Of a DNA stretch of 64,000 nt, positions 39,529 to 48,892 are shown piece after piece. Within the stretch, counting starts at the first letter, position 1, and each line of letters opens with the position of its first letter. A model generated the notes under the pieces. The model was not told where the DNA came from. It saw only the letters and a list, made by a program, of their open reading frames with translations, and did not search any database. Source of the DNA: Lentisphaerae bacterium GWF2_49_21 (GTDB lineage Bacteria; Verrucomicrobiota; Lentisphaeria; Victivallales; GWF2-50-93). Both the position numbers and the translations under genes were made by a program. Location of the stretch: NCBI GenBank assembly GCA_001804805.1, contig MHBH01000053.1:1-64000 (forward strand), written 5' to 3'.

Positions 39529-40263
39529 TTAATTTTGTTTCTTGGCGCTTGTTTTCTTTTGCTTAAGCAACCAATTGTAAACCTCATCATTGTTGTACGT
39601 TTCACTCCATGAATCATGTCCCGCATTTGGATATATCGTCAATTTCACTTCTTTTGCACCTGCTTTTTGAAGTGCCTTATACATCTCCTCGGATCTCTCG
39701 GGCTTGACTGTCACATCCTTGGCGCCATGGAAAATCCAGATAGGAAGGTTTTTGATCTTGTCTGCCTCCTTAGGGTTTCCGCCGCCGCAAATCGGAACTA
39801 TCGCAGCAAAAAGTTCCGGATTGCTTGTTGCAAACGTCCAAGTTCCGAAGCCACCCATGCTGATTCCGGTCAGATAGACCCTGTCCTTATCGACATTATA
39901 TTTCGAGACGACATCGTCAAAAAGACTTTTGAGCTTGTCGGCTTTCCAACCTGACTTGTCAGGCCACTGCGGCGAAACTACGATGAACGGAATTTCTTTT
40001 CCGGATTCGATGAGTTTGGGCGGCCCTACTTTTTTTATCGACTCAAGATATTCCCCGCGCTCACCCATGCCATGGAGAAAGATCATGAGCGGAGATGACG
40101 TCCCGGTCTTTTTATAATCTTTCGGCAGGTAGAGCAGATACTTAAGACTTGCGGAATCAGATTTTTCTTCAGTCTGTCTCCCTGCTCCCGCAGAGACTGG
40201 ATAGGAAGCACAAATAGCAAAGACAAGAACGGAAATTGATGCGATAATAAATCGAATTTTCAT
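39529..40263 (-). CDS. Secreted alpha/beta hydrolase (esterase)
   Basis: A 244-residue exported esterase-like hydrolase. Signal peptide about 1-25. The nucleophile elbow is GISMGGFG. The acid is probably the Asp in HGAKDVTVKPE, and the His in NAGHDSWSE completes the triad. The oxyanion side is IFLHGMGERG. The shape matches phospholipase/carboxylesterase or feruloyl/acetyl-xylan esterase-type enzymes. It may remove ester groups from the glycan attacked by the downstream beta-helix protein. It lies 21 bases from the flavin reductase gene and 21 from the next gene. Confidence 0.82.
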   Translation of the reverse strand: MKIRFIIASISVLVFAICASYPVSAGAGRQTEEKSDSASLKYLLYLPKDYKKTGTSSPLMIFLHGMGERGEYLESIKKVGPPKLIESGKEIPFIVVSPQWPDKSGWKADKLKSLFDDVVSKYNVDKDRVYLTGISMGGFGTWTFATSNPELFAAIVPICGGGNPKEADKIKNLPIWIFHGAKDVTVKPERSEEMYKALQKAGAKEVKLTIYPNAGHDSWSETYNNDEVYNWLLKQKKTSAKKQN

Positions 40264-40284
40264 TTTAACCGCCTGTTTGTGTAT

Positions 40285-40764
40285 TTATTTTACATCATCA
40301 AGAAGTTTTGTATTCATATGCGCAGAAACGATCTCGGCGGAAAATATGCAGTGGTCTCCTGTTTCCAATTCGTTAATCAAAGGGCATACAAAATTGGAAT
40401 TGGCATCGTCCATCAACACACTGTTGATCCTGCTTGCCGGACGTGTTACGGTCTTTTGTTCTTTTAATTTATCCACATTTCTGCCTGTACATGAGCCATA
40501 TGACATATATTCTTCATACTGGGACTGCGTAATGAAGGCAACTATGAACTCTTTGGCGTTGCAGATGATTTCGCAGGGATAGCGTGTTTTACCGATAGAA
40601 ATGGCCATCATCGGCGGATAGAATGAAGTTGTCATGTGCCAGCCCACAGTAATGGGATTGCACTTGCCTTTTATGTCCCGGGATAATACCACAGCAATCT
40701 GACCGGGCCATTTGGTTTTCATCGCGCGACCGCCTTCGCTAGCCGCTTCTACCTCCCTCTGCAT
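40285..40764 (-). CDS. Flavin reductase-like (FMN split barrel) protein
   Basis: A 159-residue flavin-reductase-like protein. The split-barrel pattern is visible as AVVLSRDIKGKCNPITVGWHMTTS, PPMMAISIGKTRYPCEII and EFIVAFITQSQ. Such proteins reduce or bind FMN. AGGAGG four bases before the ATG supports the start, although the first 14 residues are poorly conserved in type and an ATG at 40722 is possible. It sits between the FAD oxidoreductase and the alpha/beta hydrolase, so a redox role in a glycan pathway is inferred. Confidence 0.82.
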   Translation of the reverse strand: MQREVEAASEGGRAMKTKWPGQIAVVLSRDIKGKCNPITVGWHMTTSFYPPMMAISIGKTRYPCEIICNAKEFIVAFITQSQYEEYMSYGSCTGRNVDKLKEQKTVTRPASRINSVLMDDANSNFVCPLINELETGDHCIFSAEIVSAHMNTKLLDDVK

Positions 40765-40809
40765 GCAGCCTCCTAAAGAATTGGTTTTCCATTGAAATGA
40801 AATTCCTTA

Positions 40810-42045
40810 TCACACATTTCCATGTAATCCGTCCAAGGAATACAGAATATTTCTCCTGTCCATCTCTTTTCGTATGTCCTTAACTTGAATATCCTCAGGA
40901 GTCGTATTATTAGAAACCGCAAGCGCAGCAGCTATGCCGGCGACTTCCCCGGTAAGCGCTGCTGCTGGAATAACACGCATGTCTTCCCATGCGGCGCCAG
41001 TGGCTGAAATACAGCGTCCCGCGACTAACAGCCCATGTATTTTTTGCGGGACAAGTGTCCCAAACGGGACTTCCCATACATTCTTCCGACTTCCACCAGG
41101 CCCCCGCCAATCCGCGACAAGCCCAACCGAATCGTCGAAGTTTTTAAAGAAATCTGAGCTGCCGAGGGTTTTTAAACCATGTATTCGACGTGTAGTCCTA
41201 AAGTCCGCCATTGATGGCAATGCCACCGGGAAAAGGTTATCGCGACCAGATTTCCCCATCATAGCTTGTTCCCTGACAAAATAATCGCGCAGCAACTTTC
41301 TACTGACCAGCACGAATTCTGAAACATCCTTACCATTTGTTCCCAAATACTTCCTAAGTCCGGGAGGCAATCCCTCTCCTATATCGCTGCCACCCTGCCA
41401 AACCAAATCAAGCAATTTCCCGGCATTGTTTTCATGAACTGCTGCACGGGCAGCTTCAAGAGATATTTGAAATGCCCATATTACTGGGAAATTATCTCTT
41501 TCCTCGCAAGGAACACCGGTGCGGAATGAGACATCGGCGTCGCCAGTCGCATCAATTATACATTTTGCTTCAATAATTCCGCGTCCGCTCTTGTTTTCAA
41601 CTTCCAAGCCGGTTATCCGATCCTTATTCATAGTAGGCTGGCAAATTACTGTATCAAGCCAAACATCCACTTTTGCATTCATCACTAGCTCATCGAGTGC
41701 AAGGACAAATGCGGCAGGAGAGAAACAAACACTGTACCTCGAAACACTTTCAGGGTTTTCCCAGTCGCCAGGAATATCCCCCGGTCCATACTTGATGCTG
41801 GCATGAAGAAGTTCTTCGGCAATCCCGAAAATCACTTGTCTTCCCTGTCCATCGCATAGGGGGAGGTATCCAAATACATTGCCGGAAGTCGCAAGCCCTC
41901 CAAGCTGTATGTTTTTTTCCACAAGGACGGTTTTCATTCCAGCACGGCTTGATGATAAAGCTGCCGCCACTCCTGCAACCCCGCCTCCTGCGACAAGCAC
42001 ATCATATTTCTTTCTGAACTCTTTCATTTTTCTCCCAGCATTCAT
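40810..42045 (-). CDS. FAD-dependent oxidoreductase
   Basis: A 411-residue flavoprotein of the FAD-oxidoreductase family (PF12831 type). The dinucleotide-binding motif VAGGGVAGVAAALSSSRAG and the GGLATSGNVFG block lie at the N-terminus, and IDATGDADVSFRTG is typical of the family. A C-terminal LLVAGRCISATGAAWEDMR closes the FAD site. No signal peptide. The start could also be at 42027, where GGGAG precedes the ATG by four bases. It is flanked by a flavin reductase and a decayed nitroreductase, so several flavin enzymes may have worked on one substrate. Substrate unknown. Confidence 0.85.
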   Translation of the reverse strand: MNAGRKMKEFRKKYDVLVAGGGVAGVAAALSSSRAGMKTVLVEKNIQLGGLATSGNVFGYLPLCDGQGRQVIFGIAEELLHASIKYGPGDIPGDWENPESVSRYSVCFSPAAFVLALDELVMNAKVDVWLDTVICQPTMNKDRITGLEVENKSGRGIIEAKCIIDATGDADVSFRTGVPCEERDNFPVIWAFQISLEAARAAVHENNAGKLLDLVWQGGSDIGEGLPPGLRKYLGTNGKDVSEFVLVSRKLLRDYFVREQAMMGKSGRDNLFPVALPSMADFRTTRRIHGLKTLGSSDFFKNFDDSVGLVADWRGPGGSRKNVWEVPFGTLVPQKIHGLLVAGRCISATGAAWEDMRVIPAAALTGEVAGIAAALAVSNNTTPEDIQVKDIRKEMDRRNILYSLDGLHGNV

Positions 42046-42104
42046 ACTTCACAATTTCATCAAGCGACAGACTCTTTTTTTCCAGAATTAAAGGCACCTA
42101 CCCA

Positions 42105-42454
42105 TCATGTCCCAAGCCCGAGCTCCGTCGCAACCAATGCGATCTGGTCAATCGCGATTGCTACGTCTATCGGATAACATGGCTCGCTACAGGCCATTAT
42201 GCGCCCATCAGTCTTTGCACAGCAAACGAGTACAACCGGTGCCTCCGCAATAAAGGACTGATTGATGCCGCCTCCGCAAGCAGTTTTCTCGTCCGGCCAC
42301 GGCGCATCACAATAAAACGCCATTCCTGGCGATTTGACGCCGATGGCGCCAGGCGTGCGGATTCAAGTATTTTTCGCAATTTGCCCCCATCTGCTTTTTT
42401 AGTAGTGTATGCTCTGGCGCTATACCTCCGTCTTATGGCCTGAAATACGTTCAT
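42105..42454 (-). pseudogene. Nitroreductase-like gene, broken
   Basis: Begins like a nitroreductase (MNVFQAIRRRYSARAYTTK, then LAPSASNRQEWRFIVM) with a good CAGGGAG site. Near 42275 the frame shifts, since the continuation NQSFIAEAPVVLVCCA...ACSEPCYPIDVAIAIDQIALVATELGLGT is in another frame. It then meets TGA where intact relatives have Cys before Trp-x-Gly-Ala-Phe. W-V-G-A-F is still readable after the stop, but the C-terminal third is missing. The gene is therefore a remnant, unless the frameshift is a sequencing error. It would be the first gene of the flavin-enzyme operon. Confidence 0.75.
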
Positions 42455-42537
42455 GACAAAACTCCCTGGATTTTTTTTAAATTTTAAATCCCACTCATCC
42501 AAACACACGGCATCCTAGATGATGACAATAAACTCGA

Positions 42538-43326
42538 TCAATACGACAATGTCTGCACTGAAAATTCAATCTGCGTTATCGGCTCCACATGGCTATCGCA
42601 GAAAAGGATGTCAGCCCTTGCGTTATGGCGATAGGCTGGACCAAGAATCCAAGAGGAGGAATCTCCTGCAAAACGCACCTTCTCCGGCTTTGCTATTCTT
42701 TCAATCTTAGCATTATTCATTGAGGAATCCGGCCATGTATGAGGTTCTGGTATTTTGTCATTCATACCATAGTTATACCAGCAGGTTGTTGAACCCCAGT
42801 TTTCGACTGTTGTCGGACAGTCAAATACGGAACCTGATAATCTGCTATCATTATAGCTTGTAATGGACCTCCCCATATATTCAGAAAGAGTCAGGTGCCA
42901 TACTCTCTTTTTTGAATCTGTTTCGCTTGTCGGCCCCCTGTCTGCTGCCGGCAGCAAGCCATCCCAATCACCAGCATAACCTATAGCTGCAGTATAAATC
43001 TGTTTCAAATTGTTCATACAACTCGTTTGATGTGCCATTTCCTTTGCCTTTTTAAGCGCTGGCAAAAGCAGTGCTGCGAGTATTGCGATTATCGCAATTA
43101 CTACAAGGAGCTCAATCAAGGTGAATAACCTCTTCCCAATCATATTGTTATAACTTATAACAGTCTTGCATGCAACCATATTCAAACCGATAAAAGCAAT
43201 CGCCATTTCCTTTATTACATGGCTGCTCCTAATATGAAACCATCTATATTTCAATTCTGCCACTGTATCTCTCCGATAGAAATATGCTCCAGATAAAATG
43301 CACATAGATGCGAATGGTTCATTCAT
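42538..43326 (-). CDS. Prepilin-like protein with long leader
   Basis: A 262-residue type IV pilin-like protein. The hydrophobic start [24 protein letters not shown] begins at residue 68, with the conserved Glu five residues in. The C-terminal [16 protein letters not shown] matches the H-x-DG-type motif of the PVC-group family. The residue before the Phe is Leu, not the usual Gly. AAGGAGG lies exactly six bases before the first ATG (43326), so the 67-residue leader appears to be genuinely translated. A shorter start at 43143 has no ribosome site. Proteins of this family are membrane-anchored and may form pseudopili or surface structures. Between it and the GntR regulator is 245 bases without other genes. 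Confidence 0.8.
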   Translation of the reverse strand: MNEPFASMCILSGAYFYRRDTVAELKYRWFHIRSSHVIKEMAIAFIGLNMVACKTVISYNNMIGKRLFTLIELLVVIAIIAILAALLLPALKKAKEMAHQTSCMNNLKQIYTAAIGYAGDWDGLLPAADRGPTSETDSKKRVWHLTLSEYMGRSITSYNDSRLSGSVFDCPTTVENWGSTTCWYNYGMNDKIPEPHTWPDSSMNNAKIERIAKPEKVRFAGDSSSWILGPAYRHNARADILFCDSHVEPITQIEFSVQTLSY

Positions 43327-43571
43327 AGCAATCCTCCTTGCCGCACTCGGCTATTTTAATCCTTTCCTAATGGTACAGACATTTCACTGGATTTCCCCGC
43401 CAAAACGTAACTGACGTAACTGGGCTGGCCATCGCGGAATCCCACCATATAATTCCTATCTTTATTCTCTTTTATCCATTGCCCTTGTTTCCTTTTATGT
43501 CAAGGGAGACCCATTTATATTAATTCCCATTGCTTTTACTAATTTTTCCTTCTGTCTCTGCATATTTAAGC

Positions 43572-44729
43572 TTATATTGTCTTATTTTTTTCACTTTCAT
43601 TTTTATTCAGGCGACGACTTTGATTGTTTAGCAGGCTTGATTCCCTGACAATCAACTGGGCTGGCAGAGGATAACTTTTCTCAACTACAACTCCAGTAAA
43701 ATAGTCTTTTACAATCTTTAACGCAGTTAAAGCTATTGCATCTATAGGCTGGCTCAGAGTGCTAAGTGTAGGAATAAATGAACCACAGAATGGCTGACCA
43801 TCAAAACCGATAACTGCAACATCCTCAGGAATCTTAAGACCGGCACCTACTACTGTCCGAATGACATAGGGCATTAAATCGTCCGAAAAACAGCAGACGG
43901 CATCGAATGAATCATTCGCATTATCAATATGTGTCCGAAGTTCATGAATCGTATTCCCTTTGGGGTAACAGAACGATAGGGAATGACACTCCATTCCCTT
44001 TTTTCTCGCCAGAGCACTCAAACCTTCAAGTCTTCTCCTTGAAATGTAATATTCTCCCGAAAATGAATCGGCTGTCATCTTATATACCAGATATAGAATC
44101 TTCCGGCATCCTTGCTCATACAAATGCTCAGCTGCCATCCAACCAGCATTGAAATTATCAAAATACACGGAGAATCCTGGCAGTTCAGAACTATATTCCT
44201 CAAGCCATATAACTGTTTTCCCCATCTCACATATCGATTCGACTCTTTGGGGATTTAACGCTACGGCAACAATTATTATGTCTGAATTGTCAACATGCAA
44301 TGGCTCAATTCTATTGCAGTTCTCAGGAATAATATTCATGTTTATTTTTATATTAATATCAGAACAAAATGCCGATATATAAAATTTCTCGTATATCGAT
44401 GACCATATAGGATTTATCCCATATTTGTTTTCATCGATCAAAAATGATATTCTAATTGATTTGACAGAATTGACTACGTAGTTGCCGGAGCCATGGCGCT
44501 TGTCTATCAATCCTTCACGCGAAAGCATGGCGATGGCTTTGCTTATTGTCAACTGACTCGTCCGAAGTTCTGTTGCCAGTTTTCTTTCTGTTGGCAACCT
44601 CATACCGATACCATACAGTTTAGAAATTATGGCGGTTTTAATTTCCTCTGCAATCATTTCCGATTTTGACTTGAATCTAATAGCCTTATTCATCACCATA
44701 TCCCATAATTGATTAATTGTCTTACTCAC
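43572..44729 (-). CDS. GntR/LacI-type hybrid regulator (AraR-like)
   Basis: A 385-residue regulator. The winged helix of GntR type is at about 25-90 (LPTERKLATELRTSQLTISKAIAMLSREGLIDKRHGSGNYV). A LacI-like periplasmic-binding-protein sensor follows (about 97-370: GWMAAEHLYEQGCRKILYLV, FDAVCCFSDDLMPYVIRTVVGAGLKIPEDVAVIGFDG). This domain order is that of AraR-type sugar regulators. The GTG start at 44729 is weakly supported. ATG codons at 44699 and 44693 are alternatives. It lies next to a prepilin-like gene and a duplicated beta-mannosidase fragment. The region is AT-richer than the neighbours. Confidence 0.87.
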   Translation of the reverse strand: MSKTINQLWDMVMNKAIRFKSKSEMIAEEIKTAIISKLYGIGMRLPTERKLATELRTSQLTISKAIAMLSREGLIDKRHGSGNYVVNSVKSIRISFLIDENKYGINPIWSSIYEKFYISAFCSDINIKINMNIIPENCNRIEPLHVDNSDIIIVAVALNPQRVESICEMGKTVIWLEEYSSELPGFSVYFDNFNAGWMAAEHLYEQGCRKILYLVYKMTADSFSGEYYISRRRLEGLSALARKKGMECHSLSFCYPKGNTIHELRTHIDNANDSFDAVCCFSDDLMPYVIRTVVGAGLKIPEDVAVIGFDGQPFCGSFIPTLSTLSQPIDAIALTALKIVKDYFTGVVVEKSYPLPAQLIVRESSLLNNQSRRLNKNESEKNKTI

Positions 44730-44903
44730 TTATATTTATTCCCAAATTCTGATTTGTCAAATGAAAATTTTATTTTTTTATATAAAAAAGGTCTATTTCT
44801 AGATTCTTGTTGCTTTTCTCCATAATATTTAGACCTCATTGCTATTAGGTTATGCTTGATATCCGATGAATTAGGGGTGGTTACAGGCAAAATCCTTGCG
44901 TCT

Positions 44904-44913
44904 GGGGGGGGGG
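44904..44913. repeat. Run of ten G
   Basis: An uninterrupted tract of ten G in otherwise AT-rich intergenic DNA, 115 bases before the truncated beta-mannosidase copy. It is not inside a gene. Confidence 0.9.
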
Positions 44914-45027
44914 ATTCCCATGTGATTATTGAAAATCGGTTTGGTTTCCTTATTCATACTACCGACATCTATAGCGACCATTCTCGACAATGCCGGAGCA
45001 TAAATCCTGGAAACCTCGCACGCCCAC

Positions 45028-45534
45028 TCATTGCTGGGCCTTGCGTGCGTAGATCACCTCGTAGACCGGCATGTGGCAGAACTCGATGGCGCCCATCCCC
45101 CATTTCTTCACGCGGTCTGCGCAGTAGTCCATGATGTTGTGGATCTCAACTGAAAGCTCGTGGGTCTTCCTGCCGTTCTTGATCGCATCAGTAATGTCGA
45201 TGGCATGAGGGATGAACATGTTTTCTACGAAAGCAATCTTCTTCCCGTCAAGCTTGATGGTCGCAACGGTATCGATTCCTTCGAAAAGGAGTTCGAGCTT
45301 CTCATTTTTCCCGATTTCCGGCGCAATAAAGGATGCAGAATAGGTGAAATCGGTGCGTTCCCATTTGTAGGTAACAAGAGAGTTCTTTCCGATATACGGA
45401 TCTGGAATTATTTTTTCGCGCACGAGATCGACTGCCACATTCCCCGGCACAGTCGCATCGATCTTGTGCTGTTTTCCAGTTGTAGGATTCTTAAAGGCCA
45501 GTCCCCAGTCTCTATTTAAATGAATTTTTTGCAT
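45028..45534 (-). pseudogene. Truncated copy of the GH2 beta-mannosidase N-terminus
   Basis: Encodes about 168 residues that follow the first ~167 residues of the beta-mannosidase at 32997-35285 almost residue for residue (KQHKIDATVPGN, YKWERTDFTYS, MFIPHAIDITDAIKNGRK). It ends abruptly at ARKAQQ, where the full enzyme continues HMFGWD. Only the jelly-roll domain remains, with no catalytic barrel. The DNA between the copies differs at many third positions, so the duplication is not very recent. A stop follows directly at the break. It has probably no enzymatic function. Confidence 0.85.
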
Positions 45535-45644
45535 ATAATCAGCTTTTATCCTCTTGGTCATTCAAGCATATTTCTGGCATAAAAGAACATTGCTCAAAAC
45601 AAAAACAGGTCTGATGCGACTCTGAAAATGACAAATATCGCGCA

Positions 45645-46838
45645 TTACTTTACACTGACGGCGGCCAGAGCACCCTTTTCAGTACGGCAATATATCTTGC
45701 CATTGCAGAACACCGGCATGTTCCAGCATGTCCCTCCGATACCGGTGTTGAACTTGGTTATCTCCTGATACGAGTCCGGAGAAGCCTTTACAGCAATAAG
45801 ATTTCCGCCCTCGGTAAGATATATGATCGTCTTGTCAACGACTACAAACGCTCCAAATCCAGTATTCCCCTTCCATTTCTGCTTTCCTGACTTGTCAATG
45901 CAGACAAGCGAACCCTGTCCGGCCTGTCCGGCCACGCCGTATATGAACCCGTCCACCAAGACAGGCGATGGAAAATGGCTGGAAAGACTCTTGTTCTCCC
46001 AGACCTTCTCCAGCTTGCCTCCCTTGAAGCTGAGCATCGCGCATCCTCTTCCATATCCAGAACTTATGAATATTGAACTTCCATTGTCAAGTATCATGGG
46101 ATCCGGCGAGTTTACATTATAGGAAGTTTCCCATTGAAAGGACGCCTTCGTCGTTCCCTTTTTCATGTCCACAACATACAAGGCCTTCTCTCCGAAGACT
46201 GCTGCATATTCGGCTCCTCCTGACTTGAAAGGGACTACAGAAGCATATCCACCGACGACGCCCTTATTCTCCCATACATCCTTTCCAGTCTTGGCATCAA
46301 AGGCCATGCCGTGATTGCCTGCATTTACCATGACCACTCCATTCCGGACAACCGCAGAGGATGAAAAACCCCACTGGGGAACTCCGGCACTTAGTTCCTT
46401 CACGTTCTTCTTCCATATCAGTTTCCCTCCATCGGCATCAACGCAGACAAGATCCCCGTCCCGGCTGAACACAAAGACAGACTTCCCCGAAAGGACAGGA
46501 GTCGCCCGGGTTCCAGGATAGTTGCTAGTGGCCTGGCAAGGATAGGAATATTCCCAGAGTGTCTTGCCTGTCGCCTCGTCCAAGCAGTAGATCACATCGT
46601 TGTTGTTCTTGTTGCCAAGAGAATATACTTTGCCGCCTGCAACAGCGACTATCGAATATCCCGGACCGAGGTCTGCCTTCCATGTGACTTTCGCAGAACC
46701 AAGCGAGGATGCGTCAAATTTCTCCCCTTTTGCGATACCGTCCATTTCAGGTCCGCGCCATTCCGCCCACTCACCGGCAGCCATTGAAAAGCAGGACAAG
46801 CTCAAAATTGCCGACATCAGCATTTTTCCAATAGACAT
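45645..46838 (-). CDS. Secreted PQQ-like beta-propeller protein
   Basis: A 397-residue exported protein. Signal peptide at about 1-21 (MSIGKMLMSAILSLSCFSMAAG). Then comes an eight-blade-type propeller with repeated blades of the form VYCLDEATGKTLWEY, LVCVDADGGKLIWKK and MAFDAKTGKDVWENK. AAGGAG about eight bases before the ATG at 46838 supports this start over the ATG eleven codons upstream. Such proteins act as scaffolds or, when a cofactor is bound, as dehydrogenases. No cofactor residues can be named here. Confidence 0.83.
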   Translation of the reverse strand: MSIGKMLMSAILSLSCFSMAAGEWAEWRGPEMDGIAKGEKFDASSLGSAKVTWKADLGPGYSIVAVAGGKVYSLGNKNNNDVIYCLDEATGKTLWEYSYPCQATSNYPGTRATPVLSGKSVFVFSRDGDLVCVDADGGKLIWKKNVKELSAGVPQWGFSSSAVVRNGVVMVNAGNHGMAFDAKTGKDVWENKGVVGGYASVVPFKSGGAEYAAVFGEKALYVVDMKKGTTKASFQWETSYNVNSPDPMILDNGSSIFISSGYGRGCAMLSFKGGKLEKVWENKSLSSHFPSPVLVDGFIYGVAGQAGQGSLVCIDKSGKQKWKGNTGFGAFVVVDKTIIYLTEGGNLIAVKASPDSYQEITKFNTGIGGTCWNMPVFCNGKIYCRTEKGALAAVSVK

Positions 46839-46961
46839 AAAAAAACTCCTTGTTAATCTATCACTCAACATGTAACAGAAATATTCAGAACACGTTATGT
46901 AATAATATATCTGTCAGGAGAAATTTCAAATCTGCCGAGCTGATTTCAAAACTACCAAAAC

Positions 46962-47084
46962 GGTTGTTGCGGCAATGTACCCTGTTGGAGTTCTCAACTT
47001 TAATGTGTCTTGGCATTTCCCGACACCCGTTGGGGCCGAGATCTTCGACAATAGTTTATGCACGCTAAAGCCGTGAACTCCAAC
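46962..47084. repeat. GTTGGAGT-family element with 5-prime extension
   Basis: Preceded by GGTTGTTGCGGCAATGTACC, then GTTGGAGTTCTCAAC, ending CCGTGAACTCCAAC. The same extension precedes the copy at 48893-49049, so it belongs to the element. Confidence 0.7.
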
Positions 47085-47302
47085 TTTAGAAATCAGTTCA
47101 AAAGAGGCAATTTTGAAATTGCCTCTGGCATACATATGGCAATCGCGATTTCATAATATGAATTTCAAAGGAGCGCGGGTTTTCCAACCCGCGAAAAATG
47201 GCGGACTGGTATAATATCATCCCAGAGAATTTTATTATCATTGTAGCACAAGTTATTCGCCGTTATGGACGATACTTTATCATAAAAGAGGAGGAATGCC
47301 AT

Positions 47303-48538
47303 ATGTTGAACAAACAGGATGTTTCGATAATACGCGGGCTTGCCTCGGAACTTGCGAAGATCGCAGCGCTGCCGGGACAGGAGGAAAAGAGAAATCTATG
47401 GCGAAAGCTCAACGCGCTAAAACCTGTTCGCCCGATGGTGATGATCGACCAGGTCTGCTGGAACGAAATGAATATCAACGACGAACTGACTCTCCGTTGC
47501 ACCGACAAGGAATGCCGCGGATACGAAGATCAGCTCCGCCGCATCCTCTACCAATGGAATCATTTTCGAGTGGACATGGTCGTGGAGCCGTTCATACGGA
47601 TTCCAAAGGCAATCAACAACACCGGATTCGGCATCCGTGTCGAGGAACATACTGTAAAAACTGATGATACAAATTCGGTTGTGAGCCATGAGTTCACGAA
47701 CCAGTTCCAGACGGATGACGACCTGCAGAAAGTCAAACGTCCTCAGATAAGCCATGACGAAGCAGAGACCAAACGCCGCCTGTCAGTAGCCCACGAACTT
47801 TTCGACGGACTTCTGGAAGTCCGGCCATGGGGCGCAGATCCCTACTTGTCCATAATAGATCCCATCAGCCACTGGATGGGCGTTGAAAACGCTCTGTATG
47901 CCATCATTGACCGTCCAGAATTCATGCATAAGCTTGTAGGACGGATCACCGACGGATATCTGAGCATGCTGGACCAGCTGGAAAGCCAGGGGCTTCTCTG
48001 CGGACAGCAGAGCCTTATCCACTGCACCGGCGCATACACCGATGAACTTCCCGCACCCGGATACAATCCTGAAAAACCGCGTCTGAAGGATCTCTGGATG
48101 TTCGGACTTGCACAGATGTTCTCTACGGTGTCACCTGACATGTTCAAGGAATACGAAGTGGATTATACCAGCAGGATCTGCGCGCGTTTCGGACTTGTCT
48201 ATTATGGCTGCTGCGATCCTCTCGATGGAAAGATGAATGAAGTACGCATGATTCCAAATGTTCGCAAAGTTTCCATGAGCCCGTGGGCGAACGAGGAACG
48301 CGGAGCCGCTGAGATCAAAAGTCAATTTGTTTATTCCCGCAAACCGAATCCGGCGCATCTGGCATTCGACACCTTCGACACGGATCTGGTGCGCAAGCAT
48401 CTTCTGGATACCCGGAATGTGTGCGAGAAGAATGGGTGTCCGTTGGAACTGATATTGAAAGATATCAGCACAGTGAAATACGAGCCCCAGCGCCTTACCA
48501 AGTGGGCTGAAATCGCCATGAAGGTGGTCGGCGGTTGA
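47303..48538 (+). CDS. Uroporphyrinogen-decarboxylase-like protein, paralogue
   Basis: A 411-residue URO-D-superfamily protein, paralogous to the gene at 30358. It carries RFGLVYYGCCDPLDG, MSPWANEERGA and RKPNPAH. The start at 47303 is set by GAGGAGG eight bases upstream. The reading frame runs 35 codons further back, but that part is repeat-rich leader DNA. It is isolated, with repeat elements on both sides (46962-47084 and 48583-48754) and no close gene partner. A role in one-carbon or methyl transfer on a glycan-derived compound is speculation. Confidence 0.75.
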   Translation: MLNKQDVSIIRGLASELAKIAALPGQEEKRNLWRKLNALKPVRPMVMIDQVCWNEMNINDELTLRCTDKECRGYEDQLRRILYQWNHFRVDMVVEPFIRIPKAINNTGFGIRVEEHTVKTDDTNSVVSHEFTNQFQTDDDLQKVKRPQISHDEAETKRRLSVAHELFDGLLEVRPWGADPYLSIIDPISHWMGVENALYAIIDRPEFMHKLVGRITDGYLSMLDQLESQGLLCGQQSLIHCTGAYTDELPAPGYNPEKPRLKDLWMFGLAQMFSTVSPDMFKEYEVDYTSRICARFGLVYYGCCDPLDGKMNEVRMIPNVRKVSMSPWANEERGAAEIKSQFVYSRKPNPAHLAFDTFDTDLVRKHLLDTRNVCEKNGCPLELILKDISTVKYEPQRLTKWAEIAMKVVGG

Positions 48539-48582
48539 TACAACCCGATGAAGTGAAAATTCCAATTGAATATTGATAAGCG

Positions 48583-48754
48583 AAGCGAATCACATGGAGT
48601 GCGGTGATTCATCACCGCCTTGCTTCGCGAAATTTATTTCGCGGAAATTCTTTTGGACGGAATAAATTCCGTCGTTAAAGGCGGCGATAAATCGCCGCAC
48701 TCCAGGGTCAGTCCAAAGCGACTGACGTAAATGCAAAAAAAAGACAAGAGATAA
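48583..48754. repeat. GGAGTGCGG multi-hairpin element, copy 2
   Basis: Begins GCGAATC, then TGGAGTGCGGTGATTCATC, then inner hairpins CGCGAAATTTATTTCGCG and GACGGAATAAATTCCGTC. It closes with ATCGCCGCACTCCA and then GTCAGTCC...GACTGAC, ending GACAAGAGATAA. At least four hairpins are nested. Same ends as copy 1. Confidence 0.8.
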
Positions 48755-48892
48755 TTCGGCTCCAGGAGGCACTCTCGTCGAGAGTTGCCCTACTTTCTTG
48801 AAGCGACACAGCCTAACGCTTGCGGATTCTTGACTTTACTTCTGTTTACAGTCTATTTCCATACAGGAGTTGAATGCAAAAACACATAAAAT

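Noticed and set aside
42105-42140. TGA at a Cys position as a selenocysteine codon
   Set aside because: The gene also has a frameshift and lacks its C-terminal third. I see no clear hairpin suited to selenocysteine insertion, and decay explains the TGA more simply.
44904-44913. Ten-G tract as a phase-variation switch
   Set aside because: It is outside any gene or recognisable promoter. It may be only a sequencing-prone homopolymer.
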